DNA from: Candidatus Kuenenia stuttgartensis
GTDB lineage: Bacteria > Gemmatimonadota > Gemmatimonadetes > Gemmatimonadales > Gemmatimonadaceae
Assembly (NCBI GenBank): GCA_943330235.2
Contig: CALQGY020000029.1
Location: forward strand, 1-33,995
DNA: 33,995 bases
Direction: 5' to 3'
Positions 21,623 to 29,667 of this stretch are shown here, in pieces (the stretch's first letter is position 1; each line of letters opens with the position of its first letter). A model generated the notes under the pieces. It had not been told where the DNA came from. It did not search any database and saw only the letters and a list, made by a program, of their open reading frames with translations. The position numbers and the translations under genes are program-made.

Positions 21623-22717
21623 TTGCGGGCCCGCCTGTATTCACTCCTCGCCTACCGTCTCATCGCCACCGTCGGCTCATCCATCCGCACGCGTCCGCTC
21701 GATCGACTCAGTGATCTCGCGCCCGGCCTCGCGCTATCCGTGGTCATCGCCGCCGCCGCGTGGCTCACCGCCAGCGTAGAGACTCGACTGCTTGGGCGCC
21801 CCGTGATCGAGGCGCTCGTCCTCGCGATTCTGTTCGGCACGCTCGTCCGTACCATCAAGGCCCCCTCCTCTCGGGTCATGCGTGGCGTCAGCTTCACCGC
21901 GAAGCAGCTCCTCGAGGTCGCAGTCCTGTTGCTCGGCATCTCGGTGGACCTGCCACTGCTCGTGCGGGCGGGGCCGGCCCTCGCCGTCGGGATCGTGCTG
22001 CTCGTCGTCATCGGCCTGAGTTGCAGTTACCTCATTGCCCGCGTCGTGGGGCTACCGCACCCGCTGGCGGTCCTCATCGCCTGCGGTAACGCCATCTGCG
22101 GCAACTCCGCGATCGCCGCCGTCGCGCCGGTCATCGGCGCGGACGCCGAACATGTCGCGTCCTCCATCGCCTTCACCGCCATCCTTGGGGTGGCGGTCGT
22201 GCTCGGGCTCCCGTTGCTCGTGCAGCCGCTGGGACTGTCGTTCTACCAGTACGGGGTACTCGCGGGACTGACGGTCTACGCGGTGCCTCAGGTGCTCGCC
22301 GCGGCATTTCCGGTGAGCGTGCTCTCTGGGCAGGTGGCCACGCTCGTTAAGCTCGTGCGCGTCCTCATGCTCGGACCGGTGGTCATCTTCTTCGCGTTGC
22401 GTCATCGCATCGCGCGAACCGGCAACGGCGAGGCCGCCCCCCGCCTCGCGCTGACCAGCCTCGTGCCGTGGTTTATCGTCGGGTTCATCGCGCTCGCGGG
22501 CCTGCGGTCCGCCGGCGTGATCCCGCTCCCCATCGTTGAGCCCACGCGCACGGTCTCTGGCTGGCTGACCATTGCCGCTATGGCGGCCCTGGGGCTCGGC
22601 GTGGATGTGCGCGCCGTCACCCGCGCCGGTGGACGGGTGGTCGCAGCCGTCATCGCCTCACTGGCGGTGCTCATCGGGCTGAGCATCGCGCTCATCCACC
22701 TCCTCGGTATTCAGTAG
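21623..22717 (+). CDS. YeiH family membrane protein (putative sulfate exporter)
   Basis: A 364-residue polytopic protein (about 10 membrane segments) of the YeiH/PSE family (PF03601). Family landmarks include RVMRGVSFTAKQLLEVAVLLLGISVDL, CGNAICGNSAIAAVAPVIGA in the middle with repeated Gly-Asn pairs, TVYAVPQVLAAAFPVS, and a C-terminal MAALGLGVDVRAVTRAGGR. Some family members are tied to sulfonate or sulfite metabolism and regulated by CysB-type proteins, but the transport substrate is not firmly known. The first in-frame start is TTG 21623; no ribosome site is apparent, and no ATG or GTG exists before the first membrane segment. It ends convergent with the lyase gene, with a bidirectional hairpin between. 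Confidence 0.88.
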   Translation: MRARLYSLLAYRLIATVGSSIRTRPLDRLSDLAPGLALSVVIAAAAWLTASVETRLLGRPVIEALVLAILFGTLVRTIKAPSSRVMRGVSFTAKQLLEVAVLLLGISVDLPLLVRAGPALAVGIVLLVVIGLSCSYLIARVVGLPHPLAVLIACGNAICGNSAIAAVAPVIGADAEHVASSIAFTAILGVAVVLGLPLLVQPLGLSFYQYGVLAGLTVYAVPQVLAAAFPVSVLSGQVATLVKLVRVLMLGPVVIFFALRHRIARTGNGEAAPRLALTSLVPWFIVGFIALAGLRSAGVIPLPIVEPTRTVSGWLTIAAMAALGLGVDVRAVTRAGGRVVAAVIASLAVLIGLSIALIHLLGIQ

Positions 22718-22725
22718 CGGGGCGC

Positions 22726-22764
22726 AAAAATGGCCGGCCGCGCGTGCTCTGCGCGTCCGGCCAT
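22726..22764 (-). terminator. Bidirectional hairpin terminator between convergent genes
   Basis: Stem of 8 + 5 bp with one mismatch (22730-22743 against 22751-22764; ATGGCCGG/CCGGCCAT outer arm, CGCGC/GCGCG inner arm), 7-base loop. On the minus strand it is followed by TTTTT (plus-strand A-run 22726-22730), a canonical terminator for the lyase gene; the plus-strand gene may use the same stem. Confidence 0.85.
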
Positions 22765-22788
22765 GATCGTGTGACCGCCCTCGCGCCA

Positions 22789-23754
22789 CTAGGCGGCGGT
22801 GACCAACTCGGCGAAACGCGCCAGGTCCACGTTGCCGCCGCTGACAATGACGCCAACGCGCTTCCCCTGAATCGGCAAACCGCCGTGCCAGGCGCCGGCC
22901 AGCCCCAAGGCGCCGGTCGGCTCCACGATCAGCTTCATCCGCTCGGCGAAGAAACGCATCCCCTCCACCAGCTGCGCGTCGGACACTGTCAGCATGTCAT
23001 GCACGTCGCGCTGGATAATGCCGAACGTCAGTGGGCTGAGCGCTTGCGTTTGCGCGCCGTCCGCAATGGTATGAGGTACCGGAATCTTCACAATCGCGCC
23101 GCTGCGAAACGACTGCTGCGCATCGTTGCCGGCTTCGGGCTCCACGCCAATGACCTTGCACTCCGGCGACAGCGCACGGGCTGCCAGCGCACAGCCACTC
23201 AGCAGACCACCGCCGCCGGTGCACACGAACAGATAGTCCAGTGCGCCGACGTCCTCGAACAGTTCCTTCGCCGCCGTGCCCTGACCGGCGATCACGTCGG
23301 GGTGATTGAACGGCGGCACGATCGTCATGCCGCGTTCCGCCGCAATCCCCTGTGTGAGTTGCTCACGGTCCTGCGTGAATCGATCAAACGTGATCACTTC
23401 ACCACCGTACCCGCGCGTCGCCGCAATCTTGGCCTGCGGGGCATCAATCGGCATGACGATCACGGCGGGTATGCCCAGCAGACGCGCCGACAAGGCCACG
23501 GCTTGCGCATGGTTGCCCGACGAAAACGCAATCACGCCGGCTGCACGCTGCGCCTCGGTGAACCGCGACAGCGCATTGAAGGCGCCGCGAAATTTGAACG
23601 CGCCCATGCGCTGCAGGTTCTCGCACTTGAAGAACAACTCGGCACCTAGGCGCTCATTGATGGTGCGCGAGCGCATGGCGGGCGTGTGATGTGCGTGTCC
23701 TTCAATTCGACGCGCAGCGTCAACGACGTCAGCGTAGGTGGGCAGGGTCAGCAT
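22789..23754 (-). CDS. PLP-dependent threonine dehydratase / threo-3-hydroxyaspartate ammonia-lyase
   Basis: A 321-residue fold-type II PLP enzyme of the serine/threonine dehydratase family. Lys54 in AFKFRGAFNA forms the Schiff base, FSSGNHAQAVA is the substrate-binding loop, CTGGGGLLSG the phosphate-binding Gly-rich loop, and the end IVSGGNVDL carries the usual Ser/Gly pattern near the pyridine N. There is no C-terminal ACT regulatory domain, so it is the catabolic (TdcB/serine racemase/hydroxyaspartate lyase-like) type rather than biosynthetic IlvA. The reaction is loss of water then ammonia to give a 2-oxo acid, or racemisation. ATG 23754 gives the family-standard N-terminus; an upstream ATG at 23790 adds 12 residues without a ribosome site. 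Confidence 0.92.
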   Translation of the reverse strand: MLTLPTYADVVDAARRIEGHAHHTPAMRSRTINERLGAELFFKCENLQRMGAFKFRGAFNALSRFTEAQRAAGVIAFSSGNHAQAVALSARLLGIPAVIVMPIDAPQAKIAATRGYGGEVITFDRFTQDREQLTQGIAAERGMTIVPPFNHPDVIAGQGTAAKELFEDVGALDYLFVCTGGGGLLSGCALAARALSPECKVIGVEPEAGNDAQQSFRSGAIVKIPVPHTIADGAQTQALSPLTFGIIQRDVHDMLTVSDAQLVEGMRFFAERMKLIVEPTGALGLAGAWHGGLPIQGKRVGVIVSGGNVDLARFAELVTAA

Positions 23755-23808
23755 GGGCGATGGAAGAGGGAAGGAGCATCGGCGGAACAACCATGATGCA
23801 GCGACGCA

Positions 23809-25743
23809 CTACTTGACGCGAATCGTCTCGGCATAGAGCAGGTCGCCCGTCAGTGCATCGAAGAACTGGAAGATGACCTGCGGATGTGGATACGTCACCC
23901 AGCGGTTCTTGCCGGCTTCCTTCGGGTTATTGAAGACATTGTTGATCTGCACCGTGGTGTAGATCGGCTGGCGCACCAACTGCGCCGGAATGTCCGAGAG
24001 GAAGTAGCTCGACCAGCGGATATCCGCTTTGCGGCCACCCGACTCAAACATGCCGTTTGGTGGCGGATCGCCTTCCGCATCCGCGCGGTGATTGCGAGAG
24101 TTGTGCGGGCCCGAGGCCATCTCCCACACACGGTCTGTGACTTTCACGGAGAAGCTGTTGTGCAAGTCACCCGTGAGCACCATGACGGACTTGCCCAGCG
24201 AATCCCAGTAATTGATCAACTCCTCGCGCTCGGCGAGGAATACCGGCCACGCTTCGTCGTGATCCACCACCATCGTCGCCGGCCCGTTCGCGCTGCTCGC
24301 GACGGGGGTACCGCCCACATGCGGAATCATGAGGGTGACCTGCGAGACGATGAAGAACATATCCGCATCGCTCTTCTTCATGGCGTCTTTCAGCCACGCC
24401 TTCTGACGGGCCCCAAGCATCGTGCGATCCGTGCGCCCCGGGTTCGTCACGTCGCCTACGCTGCGATAGCTGCGCGTGTCCAAGAAGAAGAAATGCGCGT
24501 TGCCTACGCGCTGCTCGTAATACGAGCGCCGCCCCAGCGAGTACGCCGCCGTCTCGGTCTTCGTCACCGCCGGCCGGATGCGGAGACGGTGCGCGTCGAT
24601 GCGCTCCACGATCTCGTACACGCCTGCGTTTGCATCGCCGGCCTTGTCGGCCTGATTCAGCACTTCCTTGTCAGGAAGACCCGCGGTGCTTCCGCCCCAG
24701 TGGATGTGCAGCGCACCCGCTTCGTTCAGGTCCACCGGCTTCGCCACGAAGTCGGCCTCGGCGTCGGTCAGGATGTCACTGCCCGCCTTGAGTTGCGCCA
24801 TGCCGATGCGAATCTCTCCCGGCGCGACCGGATTCGCCCACCCGAGATAGTCGTACCAGGCCTGCGAGCCGATGTCGCGGAAGACCGCCTTGCGATCACG
24901 ACGACCCACCGTGCTCGTGCCATCGATGTTGTCGATGATCTCGTGGTCGTCGAACGTGAAGAGCCCCGGCATGTTGCGATGCCATGCTGCCAACGCTTCG
25001 CCGCGCTTCATGTACAACTTGTAATTCTCCCACACCCCCACGATGCTGGGCGCCATCTCCACCACACGCGGCGACTTCGCGGTGCCGGTGAGCCCCACCT
25101 GCGTGCGCCAGTCGGCCGCGGGAAAGTCCCGCTTCTCCTCGTAAATGAAATCGCCGTTCTGAATCGCGAAGTGCACCTTCCCCTGCAACTTGTCCAGCAT
25201 GGTCTTGAATGCAGGCGGCCACGGGCCCTCGCCGCTGGGGTTCTGGTTGTTGCCCGTGCCGAACTCGAAACGGAAGTTGAACAGTCCGTTCGGATTGTGC
25301 TCCGCATTGCGCACCGATGCTGCGTCGGGCAACGTCATGAACGAGCCGTCCGGCCGCACTGGGGCCGATTCCTTGCCGGTGGGCACCACCTGGTAGAAAT
25401 AGGTCGTGCCGGGCGTAAGGCCTTGAAGGAGCACGGAACCCGTGTTGTCGTTGCCGAGCACCGTCGTGCCAACTGGCGACATCTCGGTGAGCGCGGCGGC
25501 AGTGGCGCCGTAGCGCACGCGAAAGGTCCCGGGGGCGGAGGTGCGCACCCAAACGGCGACCTGATTCGCCGTCAGGCGACCGAGCATCGGGCCATGCGTC
25601 ACCGAAACCGCCGCTTGCGCCTGAAGCGATGCAGTCGGCGTCAGCGGCGCGACACACAGGGCCGCGATGAGTATCGCCGTGAAGCGATTGGGAGAATGTC
25701 GAAGCACGAGGGACTGGGTGGGGCGGTGGGGGCGGTGGCTCAC
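23809..25743 (-). CDS. PhoD-like alkaline phosphatase / phosphodiesterase
   Basis: An exported metallophosphatase of 644 residues, PhoD-like family. A signal peptide (hydrophobic core ILIAALCVAPL, end SLQAQA) is followed by a PhoD_N Ig-like domain (SVTHGPMLGRLTANQVAVWVRTS) and a metallophosphatase domain with FAIQNGDFIYEE, LFTFDDHEIIDNIDG (metal Asp/His), ARQKAWLKDAM, and LTGDLHNSFS. The usual substrate class is phosphodi- and monoesters in the periplasm. The GTG start at 25743 overlaps the stop of the COG3904-like gene (GTGA), so the two are probably one transcript. Some features (FWD... lipoprotein or Tat motif) of classical PhoD are absent; the signal looks Sec-type. A Fe/Ca-phosphodiester activity can only be inferred. 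Confidence 0.9.
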   Translation of the reverse strand: MSHRPHRPTQSLVLRHSPNRFTAILIAALCVAPLTPTASLQAQAAVSVTHGPMLGRLTANQVAVWVRTSAPGTFRVRYGATAAALTEMSPVGTTVLGNDNTGSVLLQGLTPGTTYFYQVVPTGKESAPVRPDGSFMTLPDAASVRNAEHNPNGLFNFRFEFGTGNNQNPSGEGPWPPAFKTMLDKLQGKVHFAIQNGDFIYEEKRDFPAADWRTQVGLTGTAKSPRVVEMAPSIVGVWENYKLYMKRGEALAAWHRNMPGLFTFDDHEIIDNIDGTSTVGRRDRKAVFRDIGSQAWYDYLGWANPVAPGEIRIGMAQLKAGSDILTDAEADFVAKPVDLNEAGALHIHWGGSTAGLPDKEVLNQADKAGDANAGVYEIVERIDAHRLRIRPAVTKTETAAYSLGRRSYYEQRVGNAHFFFLDTRSYRSVGDVTNPGRTDRTMLGARQKAWLKDAMKKSDADMFFIVSQVTLMIPHVGGTPVASSANGPATMVVDHDEAWPVFLAEREELINYWDSLGKSVMVLTGDLHNSFSVKVTDRVWEMASGPHNSRNHRADAEGDPPPNGMFESGGRKADIRWSSYFLSDIPAQLVRQPIYTTVQINNVFNNPKEAGKNRWVTYPHPQVIFQFFDALTGDLLYAETIRVK

Positions 25744-26402
25744 TTCGGAGCCACCAGCGACGTGGCGATTCCGGCGCGCAACGCTTCGTCGCCGTTGAGC
25801 CAGGTGACCTTCGGGGTGCGGTTGCCCGACATCAGGGCGATCACGGCCTTGGCGCCGTCAGGGGAGAGCATCGAGTTGAGATACGGAACCGTCATGGCGT
25901 TGAAGCCTTTGTCCTTGTCGGCATCCGTCTCGTCAGTATGACGCGAGTTCGGGTAGTGATAGCCCAGCCCGCGGGTCGAGTCCGGTCCGGTCACGATGCT
26001 GCCCGCTCCGGCGTAGTACCGCTTCACGCCGGACGCGAAGATATGTGTGCACGCGCTCGCGCAGCGGTCTTTCGAACCGTCCACGTAGGTGCTGTAGCCG
26101 CGCTCACGGATCACAACGCCCATGGCCTGAGCCGCCTGACCGTTCCCACCACCGCTGGTCAGCTTGATGGTGCGAATCGACGGGTCTACCGTCGCCAGGA
26201 AGGCCACGAACTTGGCGTCGTCTCCCGGGCAGATGCCGCCCTTCAGCACGATCAGAGGCCCCTGCACGGAGAGCGTGATGCCACCCTCTCCCTTCGCGCA
26301 CACGGTAGCGGAATATCCCTGTGCACCGGCCGCACTCGGAATGATCGCCCAGAGGGCCAGCGTCAGCGCGGCGAGCGCGGACGAACGACGAAAGCATTGC
26401 AC
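25740..26402 (-). CDS. COG3904-like exported protein (ClpP/SppA-class fold)
   Basis: An exported protein of 220 residues starting at GTG 26402, chosen because AGGGAG sits 6 bases before it and the next residues form a compact signal peptide ending SAAGAQ. Longer readings to ATG 26495 add a charged tail and lack a ribosome site. The mature protein resembles COG3904 predicted periplasmic proteins of the ClpP-like serine hydrolase class: TIKLTSGGGNGQAAQAMG near residue 79, RERGYSTYVDG, then a Cys-Ala-Ser-Ala-Cys motif (Cys114, Ser116, Cys118) where the catalytic Ser would lie. Four cysteines (35, 58, 114, 118) suggest disulfides. It is coupled to the downstream phosphatase by a GTGA overlap. Proteolytic activity is a family-based guess. 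Confidence 0.7.
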   Translation of the reverse strand: MQCFRRSSALAALTLALWAIIPSAAGAQGYSATVCAKGEGGITLSVQGPLIVLKGGICPGDDAKFVAFLATVDPSIRTIKLTSGGGNGQAAQAMGVVIRERGYSTYVDGSKDRCASACTHIFASGVKRYYAGAGSIVTGPDSTRGLGYHYPNSRHTDETDADKDKGFNAMTVPYLNSMLSPDGAKAVIALMSGNRTPKVTWLNGDEALRAGIATSLVAPK

Positions 26403-26414
26403 AGCGTTCTCCCT

Positions 26415-26429
26415 GACCGATAATCGGTC
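26415..26429. promoter_or_regulatory. Palindrome GACCGAT-A-ATCGGTC before the COG3904-like gene
   Basis: A perfect 7-bp inverted repeat around a single A, directly 5' of the AGGGAG ribosome site and GTG start of the minus-strand gene. Its place fits a repressor operator or an mRNA hairpin that limits translation; no regulator gene is adjacent. Confidence 0.5.
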
Positions 26430-26587
26430 GAGTGGTCGACGAGCCTTCCCTGACGTCGCCCTTGCGACGGCGCCTCGGTCTAGGACGGCCTTCATGGCGC
26501 GAGGTTAAGGAGCGCGACCGGCTTTGTCAACGCGGGGCGGCTCTCGGCCGGCGTGCCCGCGTCGTGACGGTATGAGGGGGAATTCGT

Positions 26588-26602
26588 CCCTCGTTACGAG
26601 GG
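26588..26602. promoter_or_regulatory. Inverted repeat CCCTCG-TTA-CGAGGG upstream of the TonB receptor operon
   Basis: Perfect 6-bp arms around TTA, 49 bases before the receptor ATG; the symmetry extends outward with one bulge (GTCCCTCG / CGAGGGGAC). It lies in the 248-base divergent spacer 26403-26650, so it could be an operator for the receptor/kinase unit. I found no clear -35/-10 pair beside it. Confidence 0.45.
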
Positions 26603-26650
26603 GACCAGACGTTTGGAAAGCGAGGCTCCCGCCACTTTGTCTGATTGCTG

Positions 26651-28669
26651 ATGATCGGTCCCGCGACGACTCCACAGACGTGGCGCACACTCCGTGCGCG
26701 CCATGGATCGCTCATCGGTTGCGCCATGGCGTTTGTCCTGGCGCTCTCCACCCGCGCGGGCGTGGCCGTCGCTCAGGGCACGCCGCCCACCCGTGCGGCC
26801 GAAGACGCCATCGTTGGCGATATCGGCACGGTCCTCGGCGCCTCACGCTTCGAGCAAGGCGTCAGTGAAGCCCCCGCCTCGGTCACCATCGTCACGCGCA
26901 ATGAAATCGAGCGCTTCGGATGGCGAACGCTCGGGGCCCTCATCAACAGCGTGCGCGGGTTTAACACCACCAACGACCGCAACTACACGTATCTCGCGGT
27001 GCGCGGATTCGGCCCGTCGGGTGACTACAACTCGCGCGTCCTCGTATTGCTCGACGGCGTGCGCGTCAACGAAAACATCTTCGACGCCGCGTATCTCGGC
27101 CTCGAATCCGTGGTCGATCTCGACCAAATCGAGCGCGTTGAGGTCATTCGCGGCCCGAGTTCATCCATTTACGGGGCCGGCGCGGTCTTCGGTGTGGTGA
27201 ACATCATTACCCGTCATGGGCGTGATGTGCAGCGCACCACGCTCAATCTGGAGGCCGGCAGCTATGGCACGCGGGCCATGCGACTCTCCACCGGTCAGCG
27301 CCGCGCCGCGGGTCTGGAGTACTTCGCGTCGGCGGGGGCATATGACAGCCGTGGTCAGGATCTGTACTTCCCCGAGTTCGACGCGGCCGCCACCAATCGC
27401 GGCATCGCCGCGGGGCTTGACGGTGAGCGCAGGGAGAGCGCATTTGCGTCCATGGCGATCGGCGAATTCAGTAGCCACATCGCGTTCGCCGAACGCCAGA
27501 AAGACATTCCCACGGCGAGTTTCGGAACCCTGTTCAACGTACCGGGTTCGCGCACGATGGACCGGACGCTGCAGGTGAAAACCGCGTACGATCACACGTT
27601 CGAGAACAACGCCGTGCTGTCTGCCTCCGTGGCGTATTTGCGATCAGACTACGACGGTAAGTACGTGTACAGCGATGGTCAGCATCGTGAAGACGCGAAC
27701 GGTCGCGTTCTCATCGGTGAGTCGCGCTATGTGCGCACGTTGGGATCACGCCAGCGATTGATCGTGGGCGGCGAGTTCCGCGACAATCTTCGGCAGTCCC
27801 AAAGCGTCACCGCCCCCGGCGCCGTGCCATTCGCCGATAACACACGCAGTGACGTGTGGGCCCTGTTTGCACAGGATGAAGTCCGGATTGGACGGTTCAT
27901 CGTCAACGGCGGGGTGCGCCACGACCACTACGGATCGTTTGGCGGCACGACCAATCCGCGTCTCGCACTGATTCTCGGGAATGGCCAGGAGTCCAGCCTC
28001 AAGCTGCTTCTCGGACGCTCGTTTCGTCCCCCCAACAACTACGAGCTCTATTACCAAGACGGCGTCTCCGCGAAGCGACCGCTCCACATTGGCCCCGAAC
28101 AGATCCAGACGCGTGAACTGGTCGCACAGCACCGTGCGGCACCGTGGCTGCTGCTCTCTGGTTCCCTCTATCGAACGAAGATGAAGGACCTCATCAGCCT
28201 TGAGGTCGACTCGGCCGATTCGAAGCTGGTGTACGAGAACGATGGTCGAGTGGCCGCCAATGGGGCCGAGGGCGAGGTTGAGGTCAACGTTGGGTCGGCC
28301 ACCGCTCGTCTCAGTTACACCCTGCAGCGGACCGAGTACACGAAGTCCGGACAGGAGGAGGAAAACTCGCCACGACATGTGGGGAAGCTGCACCTGGCCG
28401 CGCCGCTCTATCACGAACGACTCAGCGCGGCCGTCGAAGCCGTCGCGATGAGCGCACGGCTGAATGCGCGACGGGAATCAGTGCCGGGCTTCGTGGTCGC
28501 CAATCTGACCCTCCTCACGCTCAAGAGCTGGCATGGCGCACGGGCCAGTGCCAGCGTGTACAATGTCCTGGACCGACGCTACGGCTTTCCCTCGCCGGCC
28601 GATATTCGGCAGCGCGCCATTCCGCAGGATCGGCGCAGCGTTCGTCTGTCCGTGCAATTGTCGCGTTGA
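26651..28669 (+). CDS. TonB-dependent outer-membrane receptor
   Basis: A 672-residue outer-membrane receptor. ATG 26651 is chosen; TTG 26645 is two codons upstream. A long N-terminal signal (core CAMAFVLALSTRAGVAVAQ) precedes a plug domain: APASVTIVTRNEIERFGW, then RGFGPSGDYNSRVLVLLDGVRVN, IERVEVIRGPSSSIYGAGAVFGVVNIIT. The C-terminal half is a 22-strand barrel type ending with YNVLDRRYGFPSPADIRQ and a final QLSR. It lacks an N-terminal STN signalling domain, so it would not signal through an anti-sigma factor; signalling is more likely through the periplasmic protein and kinase encoded directly downstream. Plug subfamily resembles vitamin B12/siderophore receptors, but ligand is not predictable. 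The next gene starts 12 bases after its stop. Confidence 0.92.
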   Translation: MIGPATTPQTWRTLRARHGSLIGCAMAFVLALSTRAGVAVAQGTPPTRAAEDAIVGDIGTVLGASRFEQGVSEAPASVTIVTRNEIERFGWRTLGALINSVRGFNTTNDRNYTYLAVRGFGPSGDYNSRVLVLLDGVRVNENIFDAAYLGLESVVDLDQIERVEVIRGPSSSIYGAGAVFGVVNIITRHGRDVQRTTLNLEAGSYGTRAMRLSTGQRRAAGLEYFASAGAYDSRGQDLYFPEFDAAATNRGIAAGLDGERRESAFASMAIGEFSSHIAFAERQKDIPTASFGTLFNVPGSRTMDRTLQVKTAYDHTFENNAVLSASVAYLRSDYDGKYVYSDGQHREDANGRVLIGESRYVRTLGSRQRLIVGGEFRDNLRQSQSVTAPGAVPFADNTRSDVWALFAQDEVRIGRFIVNGGVRHDHYGSFGGTTNPRLALILGNGQESSLKLLLGRSFRPPNNYELYYQDGVSAKRPLHIGPEQIQTRELVAQHRAAPWLLLSGSLYRTKMKDLISLEVDSADSKLVYENDGRVAANGAEGEVEVNVGSATARLSYTLQRTEYTKSGQEEENSPRHVGKLHLAAPLYHERLSAAVEAVAMSARLNARRESVPGFVVANLTLLTLKSWHGARASASVYNVLDRRYGFPSPADIRQRAIPQDRRSVRLSVQLSR

Positions 28670-28680
28670 ACGGCCTTCGG

Positions 28681-29667
28681 ATGTCCTGCCTTGCGCGCGC
28701 CCGGTCGTTCATCGACCGCAGACCACGCCTCCTTCTCGGTTGGGGCCTCATCGCCCTAGGCGTTGCCCTGTCATTCACTCGGCCCATGGCCGTGCGTGCA
28801 CAGGAGGTCAACGCACGCGCGACCGCGCGCATCGTCGTGCTGCAGCCGGCGGCGAATGCCGCATCAACCGAACTGCTCGCAGGATTTCGAAAGCGCCTCG
28901 CGGAACTGGGGCGCCGGGCTGATATCTCCGTTGAGTACGAGGCGGACGCCCCTCGCGCGGGGGGCGCGCGCAGTGGAGCCTCTCCCGATCTGGTACTGGC
29001 GCTTGGCACCCGTGCGACCACCCGTGCCACGACGGAGTTTCGCAGCGTACCCACGATTGCCGCGCTCCTCGCACGTGAGAGCGCCCTTCCCGAGGCAAGC
29101 GCCGCGGCCGCCGTCGTGTTGGCCTTCCCAGTGGATGTCGAGCTGGAATGGATCCAACGCATCTTGCCGAAGGTGCGACGCGTCGGGGTGCTGTTTAGCA
29201 CCGACGATAACGCCAAGTTGGTGGAGCAGGCCCGCGAGTCCGCCAAAAAACGCGGCCTCGTCATCGTGGCGCGTCGCGTCACCAACCCGTCGGAATTACC
29301 GGCCGCCCTCTCGGCACTCGCCGCGAGCGCGGACGCCATCTGGGGAATCCCCGATGAACTGGTCCTCACACCAGAGACGGCCAAGGCGGTGCTGCTCGCC
29401 TCCCTGCGCAGTCGCGTGCCGTTCGTCGGCCTGTCTGCGCAATGGGTCAGAGCAGGCGCCGTCTACTCGCTCGATCGCGACTACACAGATCTTGGCGTTC
29501 AGACGGCTGACGCCGCCGTCCGGATGCTCGACGGAGCGTCCGGCCGCAGCGTCGGCATTGTGGCGCCGCGTACGGTGCGATTGTCGCTGAATACGCGAGT
29601 CGCCGACATGATGTATCTCGTAGTCTCACCCACGCTGATCGCCAGCGCCGCCGAGATTGTCCGATGA
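28681..29667 (+). CDS. PF04392-type periplasmic binding protein
   Basis: A 328-residue exported protein of the ABC_sub_bind (PF04392, COG2984) family, from ATG 28681; TTG 28666 overlapping the receptor stop is an alternative. A signal/anchor core (LLLGWGLIALGVALSF, end MAVRAQE) is followed by two Rossmann-like lobes: ARIVVLQPAANAAS, LVLALGTRATTRAT, KVRRVGVLFSTDDNAKLV, IWGIPDELVLTPETAKAVLL and GAVYSLDRDYTDLGVQTADAAVRML. No ABC permease or ATPase is present; instead its last codons overlap the start of a hybrid kinase (ATGA). Inference: it works as a periplasmic ligand sensor that reports to the kinase, taking its ligand from the outer-membrane receptor encoded upstream. Confidence 0.85.
   Translation: MSCLARARSFIDRRPRLLLGWGLIALGVALSFTRPMAVRAQEVNARATARIVVLQPAANAASTELLAGFRKRLAELGRRADISVEYEADAPRAGGARSGASPDLVLALGTRATTRATTEFRSVPTIAALLARESALPEASAAAAVVLAFPVDVELEWIQRILPKVRRVGVLFSTDDNAKLVEQARESAKKRGLVIVARRVTNPSELPAALSALAASADAIWGIPDELVLTPETAKAVLLASLRSRVPFVGLSAQWVRAGAVYSLDRDYTDLGVQTADAAVRMLDGASGRSVGIVAPRTVRLSLNTRVADMMYLVVSPTLIASAAEIVR

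Noticed and set aside
23884..25941. A 685-codon plus-strand frame opposite the PhoD-like gene
   Set aside because: Composition is that of an antisense shadow; the minus-strand phosphatase motifs are unambiguous.
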